Position numbers and translations under genes: made by a program. From Euclidia mi (Eukaryota; Arthropoda; Insecta; Lepidoptera; Erebidae): DNA of 64,000 bases. Within the stretch, counting starts at the first letter, position 1. Each line of letters begins with the position of its first letter. Where the stretch lies: the NCBI GenBank assembly GCA_944739405.2, contig OX123186.2, positions 88,143,034 to 88,207,033 on the forward strand, given 5' to 3'. A model generated the notes under the pieces. The model did not search any database. It worked only from the letters and a program-made list of their open reading frames with translations, and had not been told where the DNA came from. Positions 1 through 10,059 of this stretch are shown here, in pieces.

Positions 1-1130
1 ACTAGATGATAGATTCAAATATCTAACTTGCTCATGTGGACAACACAATAAATGTCACAAGTTATTTACATTTTACATGCTGACGCCATGTTGATTTCTC
101 TACGACTCCGCTGGAGCCCTAAAAGTACGCGATAATGATAGTAAATCACATCCATTATAACTTACCCTCAAATCACGTAAATATTTCAATTTACACCAAA
201 GAAGTTGAGTGAAATTAGTTAGACAATTCCAAGTTCGCGATGCAGAACCTTGAAGAATGCTTCTTCGCAATAAAGGCCCGAACATCGATCCGAATCCAAG
301 AACGATGCTTGTTGGTTGGTTGGTTGAACGCAGCGCGATGGCGTAAAATCGTAACTCAAGTTTCTCTTCCGAATCAAAAAAAAATTATTTAAAATGGCTT
401 ATAAATGTATAGTAAATTGTGTAGTTCCTTCATAATTAAAAACATATTTATAAGAGTAAATTAATTATTTAGCTTCTAAATAAAAATATTCACTAAAAGA
501 GATAAAATAGTATTAATTTCAACGGAAGTTATCACAACACTAATGCCATCTAGAGATTCTAACTAGCACCAGTTCCTTTAGCAGGCGGTCCAACATTCAA
601 GAAATAACAGCTGCGTTCACGTTCTCACATTGTATTTGTTTTTAGCCTCATTCAGGAATTGTATTCTTGCCTTGTATTCTTGTGTAATGTTATTATAATA
701 TAAATATTATTATAATATAATCCTTCTCTTCGTCTTAGATCAAATTTTAATATAAATGTTTTTTTTTTACTTGATCGAAGTAATTGGTGCAATTATTATT
801 TAAAATATATTTAATTTCATTATCCGTGCTGACGGAGAAATGTTAAACTAGGTAGTGTTTGCCAATATAGATAATTATTACGTAATATTTAGATTTTACA
901 GAATTTAACCCATAAGTATTGATTAAATAAATTTACTTAATATAATTCTATTAATTCGTTATGTTGGTAGTAAATTTGATTATAGTCATGATTTTTTAAT
1001 CTTGTTGAAACTGTAGTCATTAGTGTTAGCACAACGCCATAGATGGCGTGTACATATATTTCTGCTAAAAACGCCCCTAGGTCATGAAAATTATTGTCAC
1101 AAAGATTCTACTTAAATAAGTTAAAATGAA
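1..1130. other. Unassigned AT-rich DNA
   Basis: No coding exon, RNA gene or recognised repeat was seen. It contains an AT-rich direct repeat near 688-722 and a short GCCAT/ATGGC inverted pair near 1036-1048. Nothing indicates function. Confidence 0.5.
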
Positions 1131-1245
1131 TTGTAAATTATCGCTTGCCCCCTGCTTCGGAGAGCACGTTATGCTAGCCATCGTCGGTCGCGATCTTAGA
1201 TTAAATCCGACTGTCATGTAGATCTTTGACCTTAGACTATATAAT
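1131..1245 (+). repeat. SINE tail fragment (family B)
   Basis: The segment matches, with divergence, the body of the tRNA-headed SINE seen intact at 21194-21569: an AATTATCGCTTG run, then CGGAGAGCACGTTA, then a CGTCGGTC-like stretch. The tRNA-like head is absent, so this is a truncated old copy. Confidence 0.55.
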
Positions 1246-1739
1246 TATATTAAGTAAATAGACGGAGGATCCCATCACTCAAAGGTCTGGTACTGGGCTC
1301 CGGTGTGGACCCCATTACCCGTCAAAATTTAATAGAACTTCATTTGAAACCTTGATACTTCGTTCATAGACATTTTGATTTATTCGTACCTATAAAAATG
1401 TGACGCATAAACATAGTGACGTTATAACTTTATCGATACTTTTATTTTACAGACTAGCTTCGGCCCACGTATTCGCCGATGTGGGTGATAGTTATTGCAA
1501 AAAAAGGTAGCCTTTGCACTATTGTGATGTAGAAGCTATACTGCAATATTTCTTTGAAAAATAGGTATACTTGAATATAATTATATATCTCAAGAAAAGT
1601 GTTTTCATCGATCATCACAAACTTTCGTGTTTATAAAAGTTCAAATAAAACCATCTGCTGCTAACAACTAAGTTTAAAGCTTGTGTAATTAAATGCAAGA
1701 CTTCACATGTAGGACGATACTATTAACTGTACTAAGTAC

Positions 1740-2269
1740 TGAGTAGTCATTGACTACTTTTTTGCAGTGGCGACAGATTGCCAAAAAACGATAAATTACC
1801 ATGATGCTAATCGTGTGAGTCATTATCATGATTATATAATCGTAGCCATGATAAACCTGTCGTCATGCAAATGACAAGTAGACTGCTGTGAACCCTTAAA
1901 ATATTTGTTCTCAGTTCTCGAAAAAATGGTCGTACGTTGTTGTCCTGGGAAAGGTCTATCATTACAGACAGGTTTATTGTAGCCAATAAGCTTGATATTG
2001 TAGTGATCGACCGAGCAGAGCGATTAGCATTGATAGACGTTATTACCACATCGCATGACAGCAATCTCGTAAAAGCAGAAACAGAGGAGGAGATCAAATA
2101 TTTGGTCCCAGCTCATGAGATTGTCGATATGTGGGATGTGAACTCGGCGATCATTGTGCCGATAGTTGTGTCAGTAAATGGACTAATCGCCAAGAGCCTT
2201 CACCAACATCTAAAGATGCTCGCACTAGGCAGCAGAAAAACTAATATTTTTAACAACAACACTTTTTAA
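1740..2269 (+). pseudogene. Relic of a LINE with restriction-like endonuclease (R2/R4/Dong-type)
   Basis: From about 1937 to 2269 the plus strand reads as the C-terminal restriction-like endonuclease domain of site-specific-type non-LTR retrotransposons. Visible pieces are WERSIITDRFIVANK, then DIVVIDRAER, then HDSNLVKAE, then IIVPIVVSVNGLIAKSL and HQHLK. In this family the domain is a PD-(D/E)XK nuclease acting next to the reverse transcriptase in target cleavage. Upstream, about 1890-1935 reads KYLFSVLEK in another frame, so at least one frameshift separates the two. The usual KPD of the active site reads KLD here, and no upstream reverse transcriptase was found, so the copy is dead. A second, better-preserved piece of the same domain lies at 56184-56297 on the minus strand. 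The clade name is inference from the domain type. Confidence 0.65.
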
Positions 2270-2289
2270 GTTCGGTGCCAGTTAGAAGT

Positions 2290-3210
2290 ACGCACACAAT
2301 TTTATTTTCTTTCTTACTCACCGTGCGGGCTCCTGGTTTAATTCTTGTAGATTATTTTATTTCTCACTTATTTTAGACCTAGGCGTATCTATAAGGGTGT
2401 AATAATTTGACCTGTATATATAATAATAATATGATTTTGTAAAGATTTGAGTTTTTATTCTAACTAAGCCAATGACATTGTCAGAGACTTTTTCTATTTT
2501 ACATTAAATAAATGTGATTCATTATGTGTGAAATATTTTATTTTAAATTGTCTCTGAAGTTAAATTTTATTTCTAATCTACGTATTAGTTAACTCACTTA
2601 TTACTGCAGCCTGCTCTCGATTGGTGATTTAATATAATTATGTAACCGAGCATACTGGTATCGTGCCTCCCTTCAATTTTAGAAGGCCTAATTTAGTTTG
2701 GAAGATTTTAGACAAACACTTGACGATCGTGATAATTTCCTAAATAATAAGCATATAACTTCCAAAAGTCTGAAATACGTAACGTGGTTTTGTATTCGAA
2801 AACCATTACGTGGTAATGATCTCGTCATTGACCCTATCATTGCATATAGGTAGTGATGATTAGTGATATTATGTAGGTATATCAATTGCTTTATTCACCT
2901 TAAAAAGGTAATTTAAAAATATATTTTTTATTTACTAGTGTTTAAATATAAGCTGTATTTATTCACATATTTTACTTTATCTGAGGATTTATCAACATTC
3001 AATTGATATTCATTCTGAGTAAACCAAATCTAAGGATTTATTGCAAACATTATCGAAATTCAAGCACATCACTAGTCTAGTTAATATTTACGACAATTTC
3101 TAAGAATGTTCGAAGATTCGAAATGACATTTGTGTATTTATCTTTCTCTTACATGAGAAAAAAATCATAAGTCAGAGTGAAGTGCATATATTGTGTAAGG
3201 TTGCTATTTT
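2290..3210. other. Unassigned AT-rich DNA
   Basis: No gene or classified repeat was recognised. The single short minus-strand ORF in the stretch has no familiar motif and is not supported as a gene. Confidence 0.45.
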
Positions 3211-3234
3211 AGAAAGAAAGAAAGAAAGAAAGAA
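3211..3234. repeat. (AGAA)n microsatellite
   Basis: Six tandem AGAA units are visible, followed by a sequence reading ATTTATTTGCACG. A tetranucleotide run next to such a sequence is common at the 3' ends of insect LINEs and SINEs. Confidence 0.9.
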
Positions 3235-3827
3235 TCATTTATTTGCACGAAATATGGTGTAGAACATAGGTGGTGTATAAAATAAATGTGCTTAGCATAT
3301 TTCACCCTTTGGGCATGCAAATTTCATAAATAGACTAGTCTATTATAAACTTAATGCGGTCTCTATTACTAGTCCAACACAGAAGAATAACTGAAGCATG
3401 GAAGGAACGATATTTTTAAGAACAAATTGAATATAGCTACACTCTTCACTCATATGATAAATTAGAGTTGCCAGAAGAAGATGGCACTATATTTGTCAGT
3501 TAGGGCTAAAGACAATTTGAACACAAATATCGTAACTTTTTAATTTAATAGTGACTGAGCAAATCCGCTATCGATATTGATTAAAGTTTCAATATAGGTT
3601 CAAAATCAAACGGACTTGTAAAGTATATTATTTATATGTTATACATTTTAAATTCCGTAACTTTGTGTCCACAGCAGTCAGAACGCTAGTTGATGGACAG
3701 TCTTTAAATAATTATTACACAAACTTGCATTTTTAAACGGAACTTATATATTTTGTTTCAAATGGGTACTCAGTAGCACATAATCTTTCGAGGCAATATT
3801 TTCTAATTTTCATGGTATTTTTCTTTA

Positions 3828-3990
3828 CGCATCAACAGCCTTTTCCAGTCCACTGCTGGTCTTAAACCTTCCGTGGAGGTTTGGCCTACTATTATACCAC
3901 ACTAGCCAGACGTATTCGTATAGGGTTTTATTTCGAGATTTCCTTCTCTTGTGTTTCTCTTAGTCGCCTCATACGACACCCTCGGCATAA
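3828..3990. repeat. LINE 3'-tail-like fragment
   Basis: CATCAACAGCC followed by TCCACTGCTGG, and later TAGTCGCCTCATACGACACC, matches the pattern of a lepidopteran LINE 3' region (CATCATC, then CCACTGCTGGACATAGGCCTC, then CTTACGACACCC). The copy is diverged and carries no coding sequence. Confidence 0.5.
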
Positions 3991-5280
3991 ATGTTTATTT
4001 ATACTTATTTATAGTTAGTTTTTCAGCTGTAATGATAGCTGTAAGTGGGATTAATAAATATTAAATAAATAAATCATCACCCCCAAATAAAATATTTTTA
4101 TTAGAGAAAGCAAATAATTAAGAAAAAAGCTAAACTCATAGCTTAAGCATTATGATAACTGAGAATGGCATATCCAAATTAATTCTTTACAAGGATAGGA
4201 CATAGTTGACATGGATTATATCAAGCAAAAACATAAAAATTAACTTAAAATAGATAAATCACACAAAACCTTGATTAGTGCCCAAAGGTTTGTTATTAAC
4301 AATAGTCACTTTATTGAGAAAAGGCATGGTCGACATGGATTATTGTATCAAAACACATAAAATTAAAGTTAAAATAAATAATTTAGTGAAAATCTTCAAT
4401 AGTCCCCAAAAGTTTGTTATTAACAATAATCACTTTTTATTGACATTTTCTCATTACATAGTGTAGGTAATACAAATCTATGTGTAAAAATGTATGTGCG
4501 GGATCGGACGCTTTTCGATCATACATGTGACACACAGAATATTTAGAGAGAAAAAAAATTGTGGCTAGACTAGCCCTTCGATTTTATCCTGGGATCGGCA
4601 CATTATTAGTCTACTAGTCGAACAAGAACAACCAAGTATTGGTCTCTGGGTAGATGACATTATTTAACAAAATTTCTTTTAAATGAAGATTCCCTTATTT
4701 TGATGCATAAGCACACAGTAGTCGTGACTATGAAAGCAGACAGTTCTTATCAAACCTTCAAATTACTGTCCTTTAAATACTACTGTCTTTGTAAAGACAG
4801 ATCAGATTTTTTCTATAGGTGCATTATTTTTTTTTTGTAATATGATGGATTCTAACAAGCTTCGGAATTCACTACTGTTGCTGATAGTTAAATTATTAGC
4901 AAGTAATTATTTAAACACTCACACTGATATGTTTAGAAGGGAGGAGCCATCTGTCATTACTATAAAAACATTCCGTAGTAAAATGCTTGGAACAAATTCT
5001 ATGGTGCTTTCTAGGCACCCTATTTGCTCCACGACATACTGCAGCAATCTACTTATTTTATAAATCTTTATCACGTGCACATAGAATCTAAAAAATAACG
5101 AGGTAAAAATATACGGTGGATAGACAAATCGATTAGGTTTTTGTACAACACTTGAAAAGTCGATATAAATATCATACGGCTAAATTCAAAATCATGATAG
5201 AACTGTTATAAAAGTAAAATCACTAGGGTTATATAATTTGATGGCACAAATTGTCTAAATTGTATCTTACACGTCAGTTG
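3991..5280. other. Unassigned DNA with a local direct repeat
   Basis: Two related segments at about 4175-4300 and 4310-4430 share GACATGGATTAT, AAAACATAAAA and AAAGGTTTGTTATTAACAA motifs, so there is a diverged tandem duplication of about 130 bp. No gene was recognised. The short plus-strand ORFs at 4278-4466 and 4842-5063 have no known motif. Confidence 0.45.
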
Positions 5281-5439
5281 ACTGTGTTCAATTTGGAAGT
5301 ACTAGGACTGCCTCTATGTATATTATCCAATCTCTTTGTAGTCCAACATCTCTGTCTTTGACAGTCGTTATAGCAATGAATACAGATTTACATAGAAGCG
5401 CACTTCTTAAGGAATTGCGTGTGCCGATTCCAAGTGGGG

Positions 5440-5600
5440 ACTGTCTCCAGTTTAGTTCGTAGTTGGCGCCGTTGGCGGCGCTGGCGTCGTTCTCCGTCTC
5501 TCTCGCTCTCGTAGTTAAGATACACACACTGGAGGAGAGAGAGACAGCTGCCGCAGCGCGCAGCGCGACTGCCACGTCGCCAAGCGACAATTTGAGTCTC
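5440..5600. promoter_or_regulatory. GC-rich, GAGA-rich patch of unknown role
   Basis: The patch is clearly more GC- and CpG-rich than the flanking AT-rich DNA, with GGCGCCGTTGGCGGCGCTGG and a GAGAGAGAGACAGCTG run. Such composition is seen at insect promoters and 5' untranslated exons. The 112-residue minus-strand ORF across it (5288-5626) is rich in Ala and Ser and matches nothing known. No TATA box or splice structure was found, so this is only a candidate regulatory region. Confidence 0.25.
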
Positions 5601-5669
5601 AGAATGTTTGTCTTCAAAGCGCCCAAATGAAATGCACCTCTATGTAAGTATAATTCTGAGCTCTTTGCT

Positions 5670-5875
5670 TACGTATAGGGAGTCAGTACCAATGAGTAAA
5701 CTGACACTAGTCTAAACTAGTGTATCTAATCTGCATAATCTATGGTCTAAACCATGGAATATAGCTATCCGTCAGGCAGGCAGTCGCTCTGTGGAAAAGC
5801 TAATATTCAGTCAAATCCGGTTAGACTAGAAAGCAGACCCTGGGTTCAGACAGGGATAAAGCTAGGAGGATGATG
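5670..5875 (+). repeat. SINE tail fragment (family B)
   Basis: It contains GTCAGTACC, CTGACACTAGTCTAA, CCATGGAATATAGC, GGCAGGCAGTCGCTC and CAAATCCGGTTAGACTAG, ending in GGATGATGAT. These occur in the same order in the complete SINE at 21194-21569. The tRNA-like head is missing. The fragment ends 57 bp before the break of the adjacent LINE. Confidence 0.7.
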
Positions 5876-5931
5876 ATCCTACGATCATAATTTTATTTTT
5901 ATTAGACGGCAAGTAGTGGAGTATACTATAT

Positions 5932-5976
5932 AGCCATACTAGCACTTCGGCAAGTTGCCGAAGTGCTAGTATGGCT
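5932..5976. repeat. Perfect 22-bp inverted repeat at the LINE break
   Basis: Arms 5932-5953 and 5955-5976 are exact reverse complements with a one-base centre. The right arm continues the RNase H reading frame of the minus-strand LINE. The left arm is its mirror copy, and LINE similarity stops there. Confidence 0.9.
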
Positions 5977-6279
5977 TTTGAGGGCTGAGAAGACAGCCAT
6001 ACTATCTGAGAGGATCCTAATTGATCGTTCCCTTACCTCACGTGCCATGATTGCTGTGGCGGCTAGGATTATGCCAAAACATTCGGCCTGGTAGACCGTG
6101 TTGTAGGCTACCAGCTGTGCTGCGATGTTGATGTTTAGGTTCTCGGAGAATACTCCTGAACCCATACCTGTATCCGTCTTAGACCCATCTGTGAAGATCG
6201 TGAGCTCGTTGTGGTTAACTGCAGGTTTCTTCGTGTAGATCCTCGTACAGTTGGATTTTGTATATCTTGTCAAATACAA
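5955..6279 (-). pseudogene. LINE RNase H domain, truncated
   Basis: RNase H removes the RNA strand of the RNA-DNA hybrid during reverse transcription. The minus-strand reading shows LTIFTDGSKTDTGMGSGV with the first catalytic Asp and the Gly-rich turn, then QAECFGIILAA with the catalytic Glu, then IRILSDSMAVFSAL with the second Asp. The last part of the domain, including the fourth acidic residue, and the 3' UTR are missing. The open frame runs on to 5926, but residues beyond the 5953/5955 hairpin are only the inverted copy of the coding arm. It follows the post-RT region (6316-6720) after a short gap that contains a stop. It is identified by the motif order and is not functional. Confidence 0.8.
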
Positions 6280-6315
6280 TTAATAGTTTCGGTATCTGGT
6301 CGCCGATGGCTTGTG

Positions 6316-6720
6316 TTAGAGGAACTTCTTTGAAGAGTGTATTTCGTTGCTAGTGTGCGATGTATTGGTGTCTTTCCAGAGCTTCAGAGCTTTTAGCCGA
6401 TCCGCCGATATCGTTGCTTCCTGTTGTATGAACAAGTGCAATGGAGGCAGGTCTAGCAACATTTCAAGTGCCGCTGGAGGTGTGGTTTTCATGCAGCACG
6501 TGGCCGCTAGGCATGCAAGTCTTTGAAGTCTTTGAAGCTTGTTGGCGGCCGTTGTTAGATTGGTCCGAGGCCACCACACTACTGCACCGTAGCTTACCAT
6601 CGGATGTCTTATTGTCTTATAGAGCCGTAAGACAATTTTGGTCGATAAGCCCCAGCGATTGCCTATCATCGTCTTGCACTGCCAGAAGATGATGCTGGCT
6701 TTGTTGAGCTTATTTTCCAT
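6316..6720 (-). pseudogene. LINE reverse transcriptase, thumb and post-RT region
   Basis: The minus-strand frame of 134 codons reads NKASIIFWQCKTMIGNRWGL, then RLYKTIRHPMVSYGAVVWWP, then NKLQRLQRLACLAATCCMKT and TPPAALEMLLDLPPLHLF. This is the conserved segment between the YADD palm and RNase H in I- and R1-like elements: the P-x-x-x-YG-x-x-x-W block, the LQR basic block and the TTP-x-x-AL-x-x-L-x-x-LPPL block. It is followed by RNase H. It lies in a different frame from the RT core upstream, so a frameshift separates them. Confidence 0.8.
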
Positions 6721-6796
6721 GTGGTTGTGCCAAGACTATTTGCTGTCGAGAATAACGACCAGGTATTTGACCTCGGTAGACAGCTTAAGCTCTGTA

Positions 6797-7260
6797 TTAA
6801 ATAACCAGGGTAGTTGGTAGGGACCTAGAGCGCGTTTGTGTGTGAACATGACTAGTTCGGTCTATGGTCGGGTTTACAGATAATCCATACTCATTACACC
6901 ACAGCTCTACTATGCGTAGGGCTTGTTGGGTAAGGTCGTACACTGTACGTACCTTACCTGAAGTGAGAATGGTCAGATCATCTGCATATCCTATTGTGTA
7001 GAAGTATCTCGCGTTGAGTTTGTCTCTGAGTTCATTGATGACTAAGTTCCACAATAGCGGGGAGAGAACACCTCCCTGCGGGCAACCTTTAGTTACCAAG
7101 GCTGTCTGGGTGTCTCCATGAAGTCATACTACCCTTTTGCTGAGCATGTTTTGGATCCACTGTATGAGCATCGGATCCACTCCATGTCTGGCTAGGGCAT
7201 TGCTTATGCTGGTTGTATATGTCCGGTTTACGGAGAGTACCTGGTGCAACTGCCGGTTGC
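6797..7260 (-). pseudogene. LINE reverse transcriptase core, broken
   Basis: The reverse transcriptase copies the element RNA at the nicked target. On the minus strand 6797-7099 reads GCPQGGVLSPLLWNLVINEL followed by FYTIGYADDLTIL, which are the conserved GxPQGGxLSP and YADD catalytic blocks. Upstream the frame continues as TYTTSISNALARHGVDP and MLIQWIQNMLSKRVV with a TGA stop just before LHGDTQTALVTK. The expected DIEGAFDN block with the first catalytic Asp is absent: the reading goes from an RQLHQVLSVN-like segment straight into TYTTSI, which indicates a deletion. The finger region between 7260 and 7528 is too decayed to read. The copy cannot be active. Confidence 0.85.
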
Positions 7261-7527
7261 TGAGCCAGTACTTTCCTTACCCCGTTTGCTTGTTGACGTG
7301 CGTCTGAATCTGAGGCATTACCTATGGCTTGATTAGGCCGCTATATAAGCGTCCCAATCTTCGTCCGCGCTTGTGTTCATTGCCCTGTTTAAAGCCTTTC
7401 TTACTTTCTTGCGCTTGCGTTCAAGCTCAGCGCCCCGCCAGGGTTGTTAACCCGGGGTTGAAGGCGGAATGGTTTCCGGGCAAGCTGCGTGGTAGCTGTC
7501 TAGCATCGACTGTGTCAGTATACAAAC

Positions 7528-7899
7528 CTACTCGTCGATCTGTTCAGTGTCAGTCAGTACCGTCGGCGTAGCAGTAAGGGTGAGTTTCTCTTTAAGTAGT
7601 AGGACATACTTTGATTTGTCAGTGTTGTGTGGTTTCCTGCGGGGCTGTGTTGGTTGTATATCGACTTTTATGAAGAAGCTGATCCATCTATGGTCTGAGC
7701 ACGATGCCTCTTTTGAGACGTGCCATCCCTTGATGAGTTCAGTCGCTCTTTCTGTTGCGAGAGTTAAGTCAATAATTGTCTGACCACGTTTTGTGACGAA
7801 GGTTAGCTCCGTACCTGTGTTTAATAGGTTAAAAATGGTGGTGAATAGGTATTCGACCAGTGACTTACCTCTGTTGTTGTTGCAGTCCATGCCCCACAT
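7528..7899 (-). pseudogene. LINE AP-like endonuclease, C-terminal half
   Basis: The endonuclease nicks target DNA to prime reverse transcription. The minus-strand reading shows GKSLVEYLFTTIFNLLNTG, TFVTKRGQTIIDLTLATE and HVSKEASCSDHRWISF. The SDHRWI block is the catalytic Ser-Asp-His motif of the APE-like domain, and TIIDLTLA carries the preceding conserved Asp. It is separated from the N-terminal half (8047-8346) by about 150 bases of frameshifted sequence and runs toward the RT region at lower coordinates. Confidence 0.8.
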
Positions 7900-8046
7900 T
7901 TGGTGGTTGGCATTGGAGTCCGTTCCTATTACGACCTCCGTATTGGTTTTCTCGTACTGGTTAAACTAACGCGTGAGGTCGAACGGAGGCGGGTCTTCGG
8001 CCTCGGGTATGTAGACCGTTGCGAAAACAACCGATATACTCCTTGG

Positions 8047-8346
8047 CTACTGTATTATTTCAATTTGTATCGCTGTGATGTCCTTGGAACAGAACTCCGT
8101 TAAAACTTGGGCTCTGATGTTTTTAGTTGTCAGTATGCAGGTTTTTGGATGTGTGTGATCAGTAGAAGAGTAAATCTTACCTCCCAGACTGGAGAAGCCT
8201 CTGATGAGGCCACCTCTTATCCAAGGTTCCTGGATTAGCACGATGGCTGATTGTTGGACCTCCTTCCATTTGCGCAGTTGCGCAGTGGCCTGGCTGTGGT
8301 GGAAGTTGATTTGAAGGCAGCTGACATCATTAGGCGGAGGGTTCAT
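8047..8346 (-). pseudogene. LINE AP-like endonuclease, N-terminal half
   Basis: The minus-strand frame reads CLQINFHHSQATAQLRKW, then SAIVLIQEPWIRGGLIRGF. The QxNxxHS start and the LIQEPW block with its catalytic Glu are the hallmark N-terminal motifs of the APE-like endonuclease of I/R1/Loner-type LINEs. The methionine at 8346 probably lies at or near the ORF2 start, since ORF1 ends about 65 bases upstream on the same strand. A stop at 8047 and frame changes interrupt the link to the C-terminal half. Confidence 0.8.
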
Positions 8347-8410
8347 CTGGAGATGATGTCCCCTCCTCCCCGACAGACAGCTGCGTTAGACCAGTCAGGA
8401 TGTCACCAGC

Positions 8411-9893
8411 CTACGCCCCGTCGTCCCGCCGCTCCGGACTCAGGAGCAGGCTCTCATCTTCCGATTTACCCCCGGCAGATGGGCCAGCCCCCGAGCCAGA
8501 CGCGGCCGGCTCTGACAGGCCGGGTTCTGCGGCGCTTTTTGGCTGCGTGTTTGGGTCCTTTTTCACCTCTTCGGAGTTGTCGCATCCCGGAGGATGGTCG
8601 TCATACCTGCCTGTTGAGTCCTGGAATCTAACGTCGACTGCGCCGAGCCCCAACGCGAGGCGGCGTTCGTTCTGCACCAGGATCGAGACTTGCTCTTCCG
8701 GGACGACCACTGCAAGGAACCACCCACCTGACCGCCTTTCGGAGTGCAGCAATGACCATTTGTCGACCGCCAACCAGGGGTTCTGGAAGTCCAGATCGCG
8801 ACCCACGTCGCGTACGTCGTCCAGGACTCCCTGTTCGTTGGGGACGACAATGCCACATCGCACTCTCTTCAGGGCCTCTTCCTGGCCCCTGACCTCCAGT
8901 TCGAAGCCCGGTGGTGGGACCAGGAGAGAGACCGCCTTCGTCAGCCAGGTACGGGTTGCCCCGTCGGCGCACCAAAGTTTGAGAACCCCGTCCGCGTACA
9001 CGGGTTTGCTGGTGAACGCTGGAGCGAGGGTTTTAGTAGACCAGGCATCACTCAAGATCTTCCTCTGGATCTCCGTGAGTACCCAGTCCACCAACTCCTT
9101 CGGCAAGTTCCCTGTGCGTTTACATGTTACTGCAACGCCCAGGGACGCCTTGGAGGCCTGTGCGTAGGACTTACCTGTTGTCGTCCTCGAGAAGTCGAGG
9201 CGGGGTTTCTTGTGCTCCCCTCGAGGCGAGCTTGTCTCATTGAGAGCACGTTTGGCCTCACCTCTTACCTGGTTTTTGGCAGCCCCAGCACCACCGCGAA
9301 ATACGGTAGGTAAGCCGTATTTCGCGGTGGTGCTGGGGCTGGATGCCGTCCAGGGTGACTAGCCCGCCGCTTGGCGGCAGGCGGCTTCTCTGTACTGCCT
9401 CCAGCCTTCGAGCACCCCTCACTACTGAGAGTGGGCTGCGCGCTGGTCACATTGCTGGGACCTGTGACGGCAGCCTGCTCCGCTGTTTAAGTGGAGGCAG
9501 CACCGGCAGCAGCACCAGTTTGTGCAGCCTTCGCCCTAATTGCCATGCGCTGTCTCTTGTTTCTGTTGTTCCTCTTTTTCTTCGCAAAGCTGGTAGCAGC
9601 GGGGCCACTCGGTTGTGCGGTGGGCGGGCGTTAAACAGGATTGGTGGTCTTGCCCTTACCCTTGCCCTTGTGGTGACTTACCACTTGCCAGTCCGCGAAG
9701 GGGGAGTCGTCTTCCCGCTTTATCTCAAACGGGCTGACGATTGTAAGGACGGGACCAGTACTAGCGTTAGCGTTATGGTTATGGTGGCGGGAACAGCTTT
9801 CGCTGTCACCGGCGCGATTGGGGTAATCTTGGGGATTTTGGTATCGATAAAGTTTAATCTAAGACTTCATCCCTCTGGCTTCCCACCCTCCAT
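8411..9893 (-). pseudogene. LINE ORF1, basic N-terminus and DUF4780-like C-terminus
   Basis: ORF1 proteins of LINEs bind the element RNA. A minus-strand reading can be followed from about 9850 to 8411. First come an acidic/aromatic stretch (PFADWQVV), a KGKGKGK run and a KKKRNNRNKRQR basic tract. TAA stops lie near 9632 and 9490. A frame change follows at the hairpin 9280-9341. Then VRGEAKRALN and GKSYAQASKAS lead into a long open stretch of about 230 residues with LPKELVDWVLTEIQ, PGFELEVRG, PWLAVDKWSLLH and GWFLAVVVPEEQ. The last part resembles the DUF4780 domain common in insect retroelement ORF1 proteins; this is from memory of the family, not a search. A possible start, MEGGKPEG, lies at 9893 but is followed by a stop. 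The large open reading frame on the other strand is its shadow. Confidence 0.65.
9280..9341. repeat. Perfect 27-bp inverted repeat inside LINE ORF1
   Basis: Arms 9280-9306 and 9315-9341 are exact reverse complements with an 8-nt loop. Both arms are GC-rich and look like LINE coding sequence. The ORF1 frame on the minus strand changes across the hairpin, which suggests a fold-back duplication inside the element. Confidence 0.9.
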
Positions 9894-10016
9894 GGAGCCC
9901 GCAACAGAGAACGTCATACCGGACGTTAGGATTACCAGCGGCGCCCGATGTCGTGCTGTAAACCAGCCTTGCCTTAGGGATCTTGACGACCTGCGCTGCC
10001 CCTGAGACCATTCACC

Positions 10017-10047
10017 ACTCCCTACACCGGACTCAGGTGTAGGGAGT
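10017..10047. repeat. 12-bp inverted repeat near the LINE 5' end
   Basis: Arms 10017-10028 (ACTCCCTACACC) and 10036-10047 are exact reverse complements with a 7-nt loop. It lies 5' of ORF1 on the LINE strand and could be a stem-loop in the element 5' UTR or an independent fold-back. Confidence 0.75.
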
Positions 10048-10059
10048 AGAAGTCAGTGC

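Larger units (their letters stand above)
5955..9900 (-). mobile_element. Degenerate, 3'-truncated LINE (EN-RT-RNase H type)
   Basis: Read on the minus strand, the order is ORF1 (about 9893-8411), AP-like endonuclease (8346-7528), reverse transcriptase (about 7260-6316) and RNase H (6279-5955). This is the order of RNase H-bearing non-LTR retrotransposons such as the I/LOA/Loner group. The GC content is higher than in flanking DNA, as expected for transferred coding sequence. Frameshifts, stops and deletions break every module. The 3' UTR and tail are absent: similarity ends inside RNase H at a fold-back hairpin. A loss of the 3' end is not the usual 5' truncation of target-primed insertion, so it must have happened later or by rearrangement. 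The clade assignment is inference. Confidence 0.8.

Noticed and set aside
5288..5626. 112-codon minus-strand ORF
   Set aside because: Low-complexity Ala/Ser-rich product from a GC-rich patch, with no motif.
8400..9167. 255-codon plus-strand ORF
   Set aside because: It lies antisense to the LINE ORF1, which shows family-like motifs on the minus strand. High GC content keeps the antisense frame open.
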